In this document: positions 36,301-46,080 of the stretch, piece after piece | Position numbering within the stretch: the first letter of the stretch is position 1 | How the letters are laid out: each line of letters opens with the position of its first letter | NCBI GenBank assembly: GCA_003952965.2 | Contig: CM025855.1 | Span: 23,018,907 to 23,082,906, forward strand | From: Morella rubra | Taxonomy: Eukaryota; Streptophyta; Magnoliopsida; Fagales; Myricaceae | Direction of reading: 5' to 3' | Length of the DNA stretch: 64,000 nt | Program-made: the position numbers and the translations under genes | Notes under the pieces: generated by a model | The model's input: only the letters and a program-made list of their open reading frames with translations | What the model was told of the DNA's origin: nothing | Database searches by the model: none

Positions 36301-38343
36301 AAACAAATGTGGCTAGTACTTTCCTTGAGTCGTTACATCCGTTTGTCTGTGAGCATCAACAGCACCACTTTCATAAAATACATGCACAAAATTTCTTCGT
36401 GACCAATCATTTAACTGTCATAGAAAGACCAAGAGTTGAAAGTCAATGCAAAAGTGTTGGCCTAAAAGGGCAAACGAATTTATTTGCAATGCAGCAGTAA
36501 GTGCACCTGATCTGTGTTTTATGCTCTGAACTCCTTCTCCGGCCATTCCATGCAAATTAATATTTTGAAAAGTAATAGATCAGCATGTCCTCAAACTTAT
36601 GCTTTTGGAGTAATAGTTTTTCCAAGTTCAATATGAGACTGCTATGCGCATCCAGTTCTACTCCAAAGTTTTAAATGGTTCTTTCATGCAGTTCCACATA
36701 ACTTGACACTAATATTTGTGGTTTTCTACTTGCTAGCTTTGGCAGAGGGAGGCAACAGCCTTGAGGCAACAACTTCAGTACCTGCAAGAATGCCAAAGGT
36801 ACAATCATTTGATACTCGATCCATAAATAGATTAATACTAAAACAAGTCAGCTCTAGCCTAACTTCACCCAAAGCTCAGCCCACAATCAGTTCATGCAGC
36901 TTGAATCAGCTTTTGCTTTTCGTGGTTGGCTCAACAACTCATGTCATTTGCTTGTCAGCATGAAACTACGGGTCTCCTATATGCATGCGAAGTCAATCTT
37001 TTAGGTTCAGCTTTGTCTTTTCTTCTCCGCTGATCTCTACACTGGGTGCGGATGGCTTGGCCTGGGGTGGGGTGGGCCACATATAACATGTGTTGGGTTC
37101 AGTTTGGGCGGAGTTATCGCCTCTAGACATTATATATATTCCACGATTTTTTTATTGTAGTTATTGCATTAATGATGACCTGAATCCTCTTCAAAGAATA
37201 TCGATCCATGCACAGTTCAAACTACATCATCATTTCCACCTTTTGTTGAGCACATATATTTTAAATTGAACAATGAACTTTCCCTACACCATGTATTAAT
37301 GTACTAGTACGACGTCACATTTAGCTCATTTTAGAAATTAAAAACATAAAAGAACCTTCATTTTATACCATACGCCAAAACTATCATGATACACATGCAG
37401 GCAACTGATGGGCGAAGAACTTTCTAGCATGAGCGTCAACGATCTACAAAATCTGGAACATCAACTAGAAATGAATTTGAAGGGTGTCCGCATGAAGAAG
37501 GTACGTACGAAAGAATTATCCTTGTTTAAGATCTAATCGTGCATGCAGTTCAACTCCAAACGTATAAACACCGTGCCGCTTGGACCTTTACATAGCTTCT
37601 CTTATTTTTGCAGGATCAAATATTAAATAATCAAATTCAAGAACTCAAACAAAAGGTTTTCCAGGAGACAAAATGCCGAATTTCTCCTAGTTTTTGTTTA
37701 CCTGTTAAATCCACTTCCATTAGCTTTCTTTCATGTCATTGCAGGAAAATCTCCTTCATCGGGAAAATCTGGAATTCTGTCAGAAGATAGAGCTCATTCG
37801 TAAAGAAAACTCAGAATTGAAAGAGAAGGTATATATTGCTCTAGATATATCTGTAACTGTTATACATTAAACTTTTCTCTCTCTCAATAGCTGAGTACAT
37901 ACATGAGCCCTGATCAGGGGGAGAAAGAAACAACCAGATTAAATACCAAATAATTTAGCTCAGAAAAACAAAAATGTCAATAAGCTAGATATAAGGCCCA
38001 TGGTATTTCATCTTGAAACAAGAGAAGGTGAAAGATATTCTTCTATCCATGCTTAAAAAGGTATGCATGATCTTAGGTTTATGGAGCAATGGATCTGAAT
38101 GACTCGAGCATAAATTTCATTGATCCCTGCACTGTCAGCAACAGTTACGATCTGGATGGACCTATCAGTCTCCAGCTGAGCCAGCCGCAGCCTCATTACG
38201 ATGAATTAACAGAAAGAGAAATGAGACTGGGGTATCTCCTCGATTTGTTAGCATGCTATATACAATCGTGATTATTATAGCAATTATGTCTTGTACTGAT
38301 CCTACCATTTTTGTTTCCTTATTGCAACAGATTGCAACTATAG
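24189..38343 (+). CDS. AGL17-clade MIKCc MADS-box transcription factor (8 exons, 239 aa)
   Basis: Nuclear transcription factor that would bind CArG boxes as a dimer. Coding exons are 24189-24370, 25677-25758, 36737-36798, 37401-37500, 37614-37655, 37745-37828, 38077-38231 and 38331-38343. They total 720 nt, all introns are GT-AG and the frame is open throughout. Exon sizes 182/82/62/100/42/84 match the standard MIKCc plan. Residues 1-60 are the MADS domain ([20 protein letters not shown], then [20 protein letters not shown]). I is at about 61-88. The K domain, about 89-175, has [38 protein letters not shown] and [20 protein letters not shown]. The C-terminus ends MRLGLQL, as in AGL17/AGL21/ANR1/AGL16 relatives. 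Clade members control nitrate-responsive root growth, flowering time or stomatal development. The exact orthologue cannot be told. Intron 2 is about 11 kb and holds LINE and hAT insertions, with no damage to exons seen. Confidence 0.95.
24371..25676 (+). other. MADS gene intron 1
   Basis: 1,306 bp, GT...CATCAG. Holds CT repeats just after the donor (24379-24412) and a CTTCGG hexanucleotide repeat (about 25456-25476). No transposon recognised. Confidence 0.85.
25677..25758 (+). CDS. MADS gene exon 2 (I region)
   Basis: 82 nt. The first base completes Ser61; then [20 protein letters not shown] and NSASEAK. Ends GCCAAG|gtaaat. A longer frame to the left (from 25582) is intronic. Confidence 0.93.
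25759..28927 (+). other. MADS gene intron 2, proximal part
   Basis: The first 3.2 kb of the 10,978-bp intron 2 (25759-36736). It has an AT dinucleotide repeat at 25797-25814 and A-rich tracts near 27600-27660. No exon, RNA gene or named transposon recognised. Confidence 0.6.
28928..31570 (-). pseudogene. LINE-D, antisense in intron 2 (RT, zf-RVT, RNase H, poly(A))
   Basis: 5'-truncated plant LINE on the minus strand. Order from 31570 down: [28 protein letters not shown] (RT motif A), [14 protein letters not shown] (motif B), [16 protein letters not shown] (motif C, both Asp present) in the frame 30940-31383; then [17 protein letters not shown] and ASRFWKGV (30130-30873); zf-RVT with [20 protein letters not shown] (29792-30133); and RNase H with [20 protein letters not shown] to [17 protein letters not shown] (28964-29644). 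A T run near 28929-28940 is its poly(A) tail. Breaks occur near 30920, 29780, 29645 and 29290. Length and motifs suggest a moderately young but dead copy. A 23-bp direct repeat lies at about 31484-31529. Confidence 0.88.
31571..31969. other. Unassigned DNA between LINE-D and LINE-E
   Basis: AT-rich, no gene seen. It may hold the original intron sequence or the 5' end of LINE-D. Confidence 0.35.
32805..33600. mobile_element. hAT-type non-autonomous element with 8-bp target duplication
   Basis: 796 bp flanked by a perfect 8-bp duplication AATCTAGT (32797-32804 and 33601-33608), the TSD length of hAT transposons. Ends CTAGGGGTGGGCA and TGCACATGCCT are imperfect inverted repeats, close to the TAGGGGTG type seen in plant hAT MITEs. 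Removing the element and one TSD restores the LINE-E frame through [16 protein letters not shown], which fixes both borders. The interior is GC-richer than its surroundings and contains a coding-like stretch. Confidence 0.85.
32942..33250 (+). pseudogene. Coding-like sequence carried inside the hAT element
   Basis: A 102-codon frame with one in-frame TAG (33044). It reads [20 protein letters not shown] (membrane-helix-like), [11 protein letters not shown], then after the stop [38 protein letters not shown]. Composition and sequence look protein-coding, and unlike transposase, so it may be a captured piece of a host gene. I do not recognise the gene. Confidence 0.4.
35401..36736 (+). other. 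MADS gene intron 2, distal part
   Basis: AT-rich intron sequence with no recognised transposon. A perfect CArg-type box (CCATATTTGG) is at 36214-36223. A GGGCCC...GGGGGCC stretch near 36020-36050 was seen but not identified. Confidence 0.5.
36214..36223. promoter_or_regulatory. CArG box in intron 2
   Basis: CCATATTTGG fits CC(A/T)6GG exactly, the binding site of MADS proteins. It lies about 510 bp before exon 3. It could allow feedback or regulation by other MADS factors, but a single match can arise by chance. Confidence 0.35.
36737..36798 (+). CDS. MADS gene exon 3 (K domain start)
   Basis: 62 nt, TGCTAG|CTTTGGCAG...CAAAG|gtac. Encodes [20 protein letters not shown] plus two bases. Confidence 0.93.
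36799..37400 (+). other. MADS gene intron 3
   Basis: 602 bp, GT...GCAG; nothing else recognised. Confidence 0.8.
37401..37500 (+). CDS. MADS gene exon 4 (K domain)
   Basis: 100 nt; [20 protein letters not shown] then [13 protein letters not shown]. Flanked by ATGCAG and gtacgt. Confidence 0.95.
37614..37655 (+). CDS. MADS gene exon 5
   Basis: 42 nt; [14 protein letters not shown]. Flanked by TTGCAG and gttttc. Confidence 0.93.
37745..37828 (+). CDS. MADS gene exon 6
   Basis: 84 nt; [20 protein letters not shown] then ENSELKEK. Flanked by TTGCAG and gtatat. Confidence 0.92.
38077..38231 (+). CDS. MADS gene exon 7 (C region)
   Basis: 155 nt; [20 protein letters not shown], a Ser/Gln-rich LQLSQPQPH segment, and TEREMRLG. 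Ends CTGGG|gtatct; reading through the donor gives an alternative 13-residue tail and a stop at 38269-38271. Confidence 0.9.
38331..38343 (+). CDS. MADS gene exon 8 (last three residues and stop)
   Basis: 13 nt after GCAACAG: completes Gly236, then Leu-Gln-Leu-stop. This gives the GLQL ending usual in the AGL17 clade and makes the total 720 nt. That is the reason to prefer splicing here over read-through of exon 7. Confidence 0.85.
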
Positions 38344-40531
38344 TAACCGTTTGAGTGTTTGGCATCTGTCCTTATTACGTCAACAATTTGCCCACAATAT
38401 CAAGCTTCCAACAGTGAGATTCTCTGCTTCAGCTATTGGACACAATATATAAAGCGGGATCATAAAATTTGGCATGAATGTTCTATGAAGTTTGCATCAA
38501 AGTTATATCTAAACCAGCTATCTTTGTAGATGATCTACAGAATAATGGGAAGGACATACGGGAATGATGTACTGCTCTAGCTGTCTAAGAATTTGTTGCG
38601 ATCAATCAAATGCACTACTGGTATTCATTGCGTTACATAAAATACTCTACCAGACAAAGTTTGTTCTTATGAATCCAATGGACTACCAGTGGTAATTGTG
38701 GCACCTATATCTGTTTGGTCAAAATTAATCTGGCATCTCAAACAAGAAACTCTCAGATAGCTCATGACATTTTCAGGAGCAAAACTATTTAAGCCCTTCT
38801 CGAAAAGCTTTTAACGAAAGAGTAAAAAGTACAGAAATATACAACAACGGCCTTACAGAAACTTATGGTGGTACCCTGTAGGAGATAAAAAGTAAATGAA
38901 AAGGTAAATATTGTAATATGAATATATATACAAATATATAAAGAGATATATCTATATATATGGTCTCTGAATTTTCCTGTTTTATTATAAATCTGTAAAC
39001 CAGTGAATGTCGCAAAGATGTCCAAGCACAAACAAGTATATATAGTTCTTTTTTGTATTGATTTAACATTGAAGTCTACCTCTGGAAACATTATATGGAC
39101 ATACCATATCTAACAAGGTTGCCAATCAAATATTGGTAAGCTAACAGCATTGTTGCGTCATAAAGTATGCAACCATACAGCATCGATAAGACAATAGATG
39201 AATTCATCATAGTCTTCGCAGATACCATGCCAAGAGTGACAATCCTGGGCAAGGGGTAAAAAAGATGAAGGGAGACAGAAAAACCCACTTGTAAAGCTGG
39301 AAGAAACACTAGCAGGTGAGTTGCATCAACTTCTAAAGCACTGAACATTATCAAGGGAATCTCTGGCAATCTTCCACTGATAGTCCCAACGTACAGTTCC
39401 CTAGGGCCTGCTCTAGCAAAGAACAGAAAATCTTTATGCTTTTTGCAATTTAGGAAGTCTGTTCCATTTGAAATAAACAAAGGACAGCATGCCTAGCTTT
39501 GACAGCCTGAAAAGATTCATTAGAGTACCCATGTCATTCATGTGGAATCTGCTGGTCAGGAGGTCCCTTGATATGTGTGTTGAACAAAGGACAGAACTCA
39601 TCTCAATGGCATCTTTTTCAGATACTTTTGACCGTCCTGTCCTTCATTATTCGGGTCCACTGAAGAACTCAGGTTGTACTTTTGTCTAATTGAAATTTAA
39701 GACGACATGGAGGAAAATTCTGAACTTTCCACAGCTTATGAGTCTCCCAGCCTGGAAATATCCATATCCTCAAAGCTACAATGTTAAGATATCACAAAAT
39801 AACAGCAGAAAAAGAGGGAAAAGATATTGACAACCTAAAAATCAAAACATAAAAGGGGTAAAATAAAAGCATCAGGACAGCCTGAGAAGCAATCTTCATC
39901 TTCGTAGGTAGAACTAAATAATGCATATAATCATAATGCACAATACATTTATTTCCAATTCAATCACACAGATGTACTGCAGAATGTCAAGATAAAACTG
40001 TAATGGTAGAATGTGTATTTGGACAGTTCTTTCCCCTCTGTTTCCCTACAACTATGTTAATGGGATACCATGGCTATTACATCATAACCAAGACATTCTG
40101 CCTGATTTGGGTGACGAAAAATCAGTTGGGAAGAGCCTTGTTCATGATGTATTAAGCACATATCTAGATGAACTGCTAGTTTCCTTCCAGTATCAAGTGG
40201 CATTTGAAGTTTCAAAGGCTGATGATCTGTGTGATCCACCCTTTAGAAAAGCATGCCACAAGCTTTCTAGAGACTTGAGAAAAATAAGCTCTTAAATGAA
40301 GCAAAGAATGGAAAATGAGTTAATGTGCCACCAACACAATGACATATTGTAGAACTATCTACTGTTAAAACGTGTAATACAAGAGTGCCGCAACTAGCCA
40401 ATGGGCAAAACTTCATTTCTCCCTATTCCATCCAAAAGCATTATGCAAGTGGAGATTTTATGGTGGTCCACCAAGGAACAACGGGGATCTTGCTCTTGCA
40501 TGGCTCCATTTGCAGCTATGACGATCGGAAA
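38344..40531. other. MADS 3' flank and convergent intergenic region
   Basis: Holds the MADS 3' UTR, whose end is not defined, and the 3' flank of the minus-strand gene ending at 40532. Open stretches occur on both strands (minus 39091-39480, 129 codons; plus 40011-40295, 94 codons), but none matches a known family. The minus block 40069-40218 is also open and flanked by AC/CT splice-like dinucleotides, so an extra or alternative exon cannot be excluded. Confidence 0.45.
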
Positions 40532-40617
40532 TTAAAAAGACAAATCATCTGAAGTTGTCATTGTATATTCTCGTGTGTTAGAAGGTGGTGGGGAAGGACA
40601 TTCCTCCCCAGACATTG
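40532..40617 (-). CDS. Small gene exon 4 (last)
   Basis: 86 nt; two bases complete an Ala codon, then 27 codons and TAA. The acceptor AAGAG|CAATG has few pyrimidines before it. Confidence 0.45.
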
Positions 40618-43412
40618 CTCTTCTTATGGAGAATCACCATAGTATGCATATATATGTAAAAGAAAAGGTATGTAAATATATATATTTGGATAATCATGCA
40701 CAAAATAAAAATGAGGCATACGTGCTTCACACCTTATTTATCCAAAACTCATAAAGAACAAAGGAAGTGAGACTAAGAACCATAACTTTTAGGACTCCTT
40801 TTTGAAAGCCATTATCCCTTTCTTTTTCATCTCTTTCCTTCTCCTATTTTCTCCCTTGTCTTCTCTATTGGCATCTGGATAAAAGCCTTGAACTCAAAGC
40901 CTGGTTATACACTAGGACTCCTATTAATTCCACAGATCGGAAGCTAATTATTAAAGGTAGGTGTTAAAGTACTAGTGAAACTACCAAATTTATCCTTTTC
41001 CATCAACTGAAGCTTCTAGATAATGGTTGATTTAACATGGCATTAAAAAGTATTGCCACAGTTTAATATTAATGTTTTCCCAAGTACCTACTGATTAAAC
41101 TGTAGAAAGGTCTATCATTTCCATCATCGGTTTTTCAGGACCTAGTCACAGAAAGGCAATGGTAGTTTCAGGGATGATCTTAACTACATGGATTCTCCAT
41201 TCAAGAAGAATGGTGGCTCAAACAAGCTCATCAAATTATGCAATGTAATCGCAGGAAGGACGATGGCCATGGCAGTTTGAGGGGTGATCTTTGCTACTGA
41301 ATTCTTCATTCAATAAGCATGTTGGCTCACAGAAGCTCATCAAACTGCAATTTGATGACTCATCAGAGATGATTTGGCTCTGGCATCAGAAACTACCCCT
41401 TTTTTTCTCAAGTTACAATTAATTTATTTTCCCAGACTAATGTTTCTACATTTCAGTGGGATTCGTGTGAACTTGCTAAACAAGACAGATTGACTTTTCC
41501 ATCCAGCTTAAGTAGAAGTACAAAAACCTTTTGTTATTACGCATGTTAATATTAGTAATGTTCATTCTTAGACCATCTAGATGCATTTGTTTGATGTTTC
41601 ACAAAACAGTTCAAACGCAAATACATCCATCAAAATGATTCAGTCCTACAATGAAGCTGAGTATCTCTCAGGCAGCCTCAGATCCACCAAAGTAACAATG
41701 TGAAACTCAACCATATAGGCTTGTGGAGCCAAATGGCATATTCTTCAGGTACTGGAAAAAAATGTCTTCTATGCATGTTTTAAACTCTTATCAGGATGAT
41801 TCATTACTGACTATTGCATATCTCATCAGTAGTATACTTCATCTACCTTGAATTTGAGGATATCTATAAATGCTTTGTCACTTTCTTCTTTCTCTAAATT
41901 TGTTATGGACTCCTCAAGTCTTTGGCTATGTTTACTTCCTCTATACAATTGCAGTCTTGTTTTCTCAGGCAGCAAATTTAGGATGGCCACAGGGTATTCT
42001 TTTCATGGAGACTGTATGGAAGAAGTTTGCATGAGGTTTCTCAATTTTCTTCACCCATTAATAAAGAGTGCAGGTTGAAGAGAGGACTATATGGGAAGTA
42101 GCAGTCTCCTAAGGTATGGTTTGAAAGATTTTCTCTAGCAATCTAGAGATGAGTGTGACTAAAGGAAAAATCTCAGAGCCATGACACATGGAGAATTTTG
42201 TATGATGGTTGTAAATATGGCTAAAAGAGCTAGGTATGAATTTAAAGATTCCATGAGAGAGCATTTTGACACGAAAGCAGTGATTAACACAGCCCATAAT
42301 ATAATGAAACACAATTCAATCAAGCATACTGAGGTTGATAGACGTTTTGTCAATGGATAATCTATAAAACACACGTGAATTCAGGTAACAACTTCCAGAT
42401 TATCCAATAGAGGGGCATCCCGCAGCATTTTTCATTAGATCTTAAGCAAACTTGGATTGCAGTATATCTTTGCTATAGCTTTAAGAAACAGAGTTGACGA
42501 ATTCTAATAATATTTAAGATGATCAAAATCAACTCTGATTAAAGATAAGAATATAAGCTGCAAAGAAATTATGAGATACCGTACCCCTTAGAGCCAGAGC
42601 TTAGAAACTAAAAGCCGTGATAACATATCTCCATTCAGCGCTTTCACAATCAGCACATTATGCACCTTACTCATCTAGGATCCACTAGACGTTCAAGGGT
42701 GCCAGCTCAAATGTTTTGCGCATCTGATGATAGAGATCACATAAAAGATCTGCTACCCAAAATTGTCTCCTAACTATACAAACCTAAGTCTCTTAACTAA
42801 ACCTGGTCACATGCCTTCCCTCTTTCTTACAAATCATCCAAAGACCTCCATTCTCAGCCTAACATTAAAGCATCCATTAAGTTCAGACCCCCATACAACA
42901 ACCAAATTTGAATCTTCACCCCTGTATTGAGAAGCTAACATATTTAAGTGATCTGGAAAGTTTCCTTGCGAAATACCAAGAGCGAAAACAAATCAGTCGT
43001 ATTAACTTCCAAAACAAAAAAGTTGGTAGTATTACTACTTAAAACCTCTCGAAGCAACATTGTATGAGGACATCCAAAAGAAAAATTGAAGCTTCCCAAG
43101 CGAACTCCAGATCCAAAAGAGCAGAAGTGACAAGTAGTTATTCGCAGAATCGACCAAAATTTCAAAAGAATTTTAGTCATTCACTCAGTCAATTATCGCA
43201 AACACTGCATGAAGTGAGAACTAGTCATGCTGTGTTAAATGCGTAAAAAAATTATTAAGAAGAGAGACAAATATAGAATTGGAAAGACGCTTTAAGGCCA
43301 AAAAAAAAAGTATTCGTTTTACCTGAGAATAGGAAGAAGCTACAATGCGTGTGCATTTCCGAAGCGCCTTAGGTTCTTCGTCAAAACTTAATAGCCGTGC
43401 TTTTTCTGTCAT
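40532..43412 (-). CDS. Predicted small gene, 4 exons, 110 aa, unrecognised
   Basis: Proposed coding exons on the minus strand: 43323-43412 (90 nt), 41847-41963 (117 nt), 41712-41751 (40 nt), 40532-40617 (86 nt). They sum to 333 nt with an open frame and GT-AG introns. Exon 1 starts MTEKARLLSFDEEPKALRKC and ends TCTCAG|gtaaaa. Exon 2 is helical and charged (KTRLQLYRGSKHSQRLEESI, TNLEKEESDKAFIDILKFK). Exon 3 gives YLKNMPFGSTSLY and exon 4 MSGEECPSPPPSNTREYTMT then TSDDLSF-stop. An in-frame TGA lies 10 codons before the ATG. Upstream site II motifs fit a housekeeping promoter. The protein looks like a short coiled-coil segment with an acidic, Ser/Pro-rich tail. No family was recognised and function is unknown. 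The exon 2 and 4 acceptors have weak pyrimidine tracts, so the model may need changes. Confidence 0.5.
41153..41350. repeat. Degenerate direct repeat of about 110 bp in intron 3 of the small gene
   Basis: 41153-41241 and 41264-41350 share GGCAATGGTAGTTTCAGGGA / GGCCATGGCAGTTTGAGGGG starts, GTGGCTCA / GTTGGCTCAC middles and AGCTCATCAAA ends. Confidence 0.6.
41712..41751 (-). CDS. Small gene exon 3
   Basis: 40 nt between TTTTTTCCAG and GTTGAG; 13 codons plus one base, which fits the phase of exons 2 and 4. Confidence 0.45.
41847..41963 (-). CDS. Small gene exon 2
   Basis: 39 codons, phase 0 on both sides; donor TTCAAG|GTAGAT. Acceptor CCTGAG|AAAACA is weak. The sequence is strongly coding-like and is open in this frame only. 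Confidence 0.55.
43323..43412 (-). CDS. Small gene exon 1
   Basis: 30 codons, phase 0, strong donor CAG|GTAAAA on the minus strand; ends VASSYSQ. Confidence 0.55.
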
Positions 43413-43576
43413 TGGATTAGCCGAAAGAGACCCTCAGCTTTGTAACTGCATAAGCGAATGCAGTGGAATTATAGTTGCAGAGAGACTCAGAGAGATAGAG
43501 CTGTAGAAAGAGAAGGAAATATCTAACGGTAAAGAGTATTTAGACAGTGGCACTGGTCAGGAAACATCTGCGGCGG

Positions 43577-43694
43577 GAAGTTTCCGCGTACTTTCGTGCA
43601 CCTCGATATATGTCGGGTAGCTATTTTATTAATTAGAAGTTTCCGCGTCCTTTCGTGCACCACGACATATGTCGGGTAGCTATTTTATTAATTT
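43577..43694. repeat. 59-bp tandem duplication upstream of the small gene
   Basis: Two copies of GAAGTTTCCGCGTNCTTTCG...ATGTCGGGTAGCTATTTTATTAATT, starting at 43577 and 43636, differing at a few positions. They lie 165-282 bp before the start codon of the minus-strand gene. Confidence 0.9.
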
Positions 43695-43733
43695 AGAACA
43701 GGTACTGTTCGTTTGCTCCTTGGAGGCTTGGAC

Positions 43734-43994
43734 AGCCCATGTAAAGCAAAGTCCTAAACCAATAAACGAGCCCAGTTATTCTTCTCCTATACCATCAGTT
43801 TTCTGAGCTACTTGGGCCTAATGATAATGGTTGGGCCTCATTTACTCGATGTTTTCGGGGTCCAGCAGATGTGATTGAACAGTATCTGTACCTCTAAGAA
43901 GCTAGGAACAGAAAGTGTAAACAGCAACATTATTCTACTTTTTAGGATAATTTCTGTTGGCCCAAGTATACTGCATCTTCGGTCCAAGGGCCCA
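43734..43994 (-). promoter_or_regulatory. Cluster of six site II (TGGGCC/T) motifs
   Basis: TGGGCY in either orientation at 43734, 43769, 43813, 43832, 43959 and 43989. Site II elements, bound by TCP factors, are enriched upstream of plant housekeeping, ribosomal, mitochondrial and cell-cycle genes. They support a promoter for the minus-strand gene at 43412. They could also serve an unseen plus-strand gene. Confidence 0.5.
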
Positions 43995-44689
43995 AATGTC
44001 TCTATCGCCTGAAACCTGGCCTGTTCCCTTTTCTGGGCTTTCAGCAGGATAACGCATCGAAAGCTAATCGGATTTTAGCTCAGAAAAAAAAATATATATA
44101 TATATATATCAAATATGATATCCAGTTAACTGCTATGAGAGAACGTACAAATCAGTGGGTATGGTCTAATATGACCTATTCGTCTTCCTCTAGGCCGGAT
44201 ATAGATTGCTAGACTATCTTATAATAACTTCTTCTTCTTTTTTAAGAATGCAAATTTGACTGAAAAAACTGCCTTTGTAGCCGAGTGGAAGAAAAGGGAT
44301 TTTAGGAGTGAAAAGGGTACGCTTTTTGGAGTATCATATTTCTGATTCAGAGGGGGAAAGGAAAAGGAACCATGGCGGAAACGAATAAGAGCGCGCTGTG
44401 CATGAACGCAGAACCTATTCTTTTATAGTTTTTCCCTTGGAAGGGGCATATTTTGCTTTGTTCTAGAAAAGTCAAACAAAAAAAAGAACTTGGTACAAAA
44501 TATAGATTGGAAGAGTGAATGGGTTAGAGTTGCAGCTTCCAATCAGAACAAGACGACCAGGAGCGAGGACTAAATGGAGGAGTTTCCAGGTCTTTTAATC
44601 GATGGGCTTGGAAATAATATCAGCAAGATGGCTAACTATTGGCCTATCAAAAACCAAAAAAAAAACTTGAAATACTAACCCTGTCTAAC
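43995..44689. other. Intergenic DNA
   Basis: No gene seen; a TA repeat lies at 44091-44109. Confidence 0.5.
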
Positions 44690-46080
44690 TAGTGTAAAAA
44701 ATAGATTTTAGGAGACATTATATTGCCTTTTACGGTTCCATAATGTGAGCTTATATGTCTGGTTTAGCATATAAAATAGAGCTCATTGTATAGGCATTCA
44801 TCTTGATATAATTCTATCATTTCTAGTGTGGTCCAATCTATCGATTCTTTAGTAGGTTAACATTAAGTATGTAACCCGAGGTTGTATTCAACCTAACTTC
44901 ATTACAGTAAGTTTACAATATTCTACAAGTTGATGTGTTAAAGCTGTCATTTACTATATTATATGTCATTTTATAAGCATTCATCTTGAAATGATTCTGT
45001 CACATCTCTTTTTCGTGGTCCTATTCTCTCCTTTTAAAAAAGTTAGGATATGACTGACTATCATGTATACTAAACTATATGATCAACCTCTGGTATGTTT
45101 ATATTTTTCTCAACAAAGCTAGGTTTTGAGAATTACTAGACAAAACATCAAGGTTCCCCAAATTGGGGCTCAAAGATCGTGCCTGTGTTATTCGGTCTTT
45201 TAGGCTAAAATGTTAGTTAATGTACAGTATTCGTTGGTTAGCATTCTGTCTTGACATAACTTTTACCATTTTCTTTTCATGGTCCACACTCTTTTTTTCC
45301 CTAAAAAGATTATATACATATATAACTGGCAATCAAAACAGTTGTTGAGGATTATTAGACAAAATATTGAAGATTCGTCAGTTTTGAGTCTGAAAGGTGC
45401 TTAATTAATATAATATATTATTTCTTTTCTCAGAATAAAGGTGTTATCTAATGTACGTACGTATTAACTCTAATTTATGAGGGATTATGATTCTTGATCC
45501 TTTCTACTAATGTTTGTCTCTTAAAAACAAGAAAAGGGCACACAAGTGATCATCATTATAAATCATCCAATTCAAGCCTCTAATTATATGCTCAAATTAC
45601 TCTCAGAAAACTAGGGCTTCATCAACAAATCTTAGAAGATTCATTTATTTGGGGCTCAAGGTGTCATCGCTAGCTATTAAATACCCTTTTGTAACCAGCA
45701 AGTGTTTGGGCAATCAACCAAAACACATAAGTGTTTTGGTTGATGTACTAACTTGTTAAATCAATAATTTTATATAATCTTTTTAACGAGGAGCAAGCTA
45801 GCTTGGGACCAGTAAGTGTTTGAGCAATCAACCAAAACCAAAGTACGTGACTCGAGAAAAATCAACTAAATTAGATCCAGGTAAAGCCTCCAAAGCAGTG
45901 GTCCACAAAACTTTTTCTTTTTGGTCAACAAATAAACTTCAGATTTCTATATGTTATATTTAACTTAAAAGCTTAAGCAGACCATTACTATCTGCAAAAT
46001 TGCTCACATTAAACTTCTTAAATGCTCTTAGGCGCAACGACATTGCGATCAAATTCCCCAATCGAGATGGTATACTTCTT
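44690..46080. repeat. Old tandem duplication, copy 1, with internal degenerate repeats
   Basis: Contains repeated TTCATCTTGAnATGATTCTGTCACnTCTCTTTTTCGTGGTCC cores (about 44794, 44978, 45241), each followed by an AnnACTAGACAAAACATnAAG and TTnGGGGCTCAAAGnTGTCAT part. After that comes GTGTTTGGGCAATCAACCAAAAC (twice, about 45702 and 45808) and AAAATTGCTCACATTAAACTT (about 45997). The same order of elements returns at 47480-48830. It has no coding capacity. Confidence 0.65.

Noticed and set aside
39091-39480. 129-codon minus-strand open frame downstream of the MADS gene
   Set aside because: No known motif, no clear splice links to the 4-exon model, and the opposite strand is also partly open. Kept only as a note in the intergenic entry.
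40011-40295. 94-codon plus-strand open frame
   Set aside because: Looks coding-like in part but has no partner exons with matching splice sites and no recognised domain. It overlaps an open minus-strand block.
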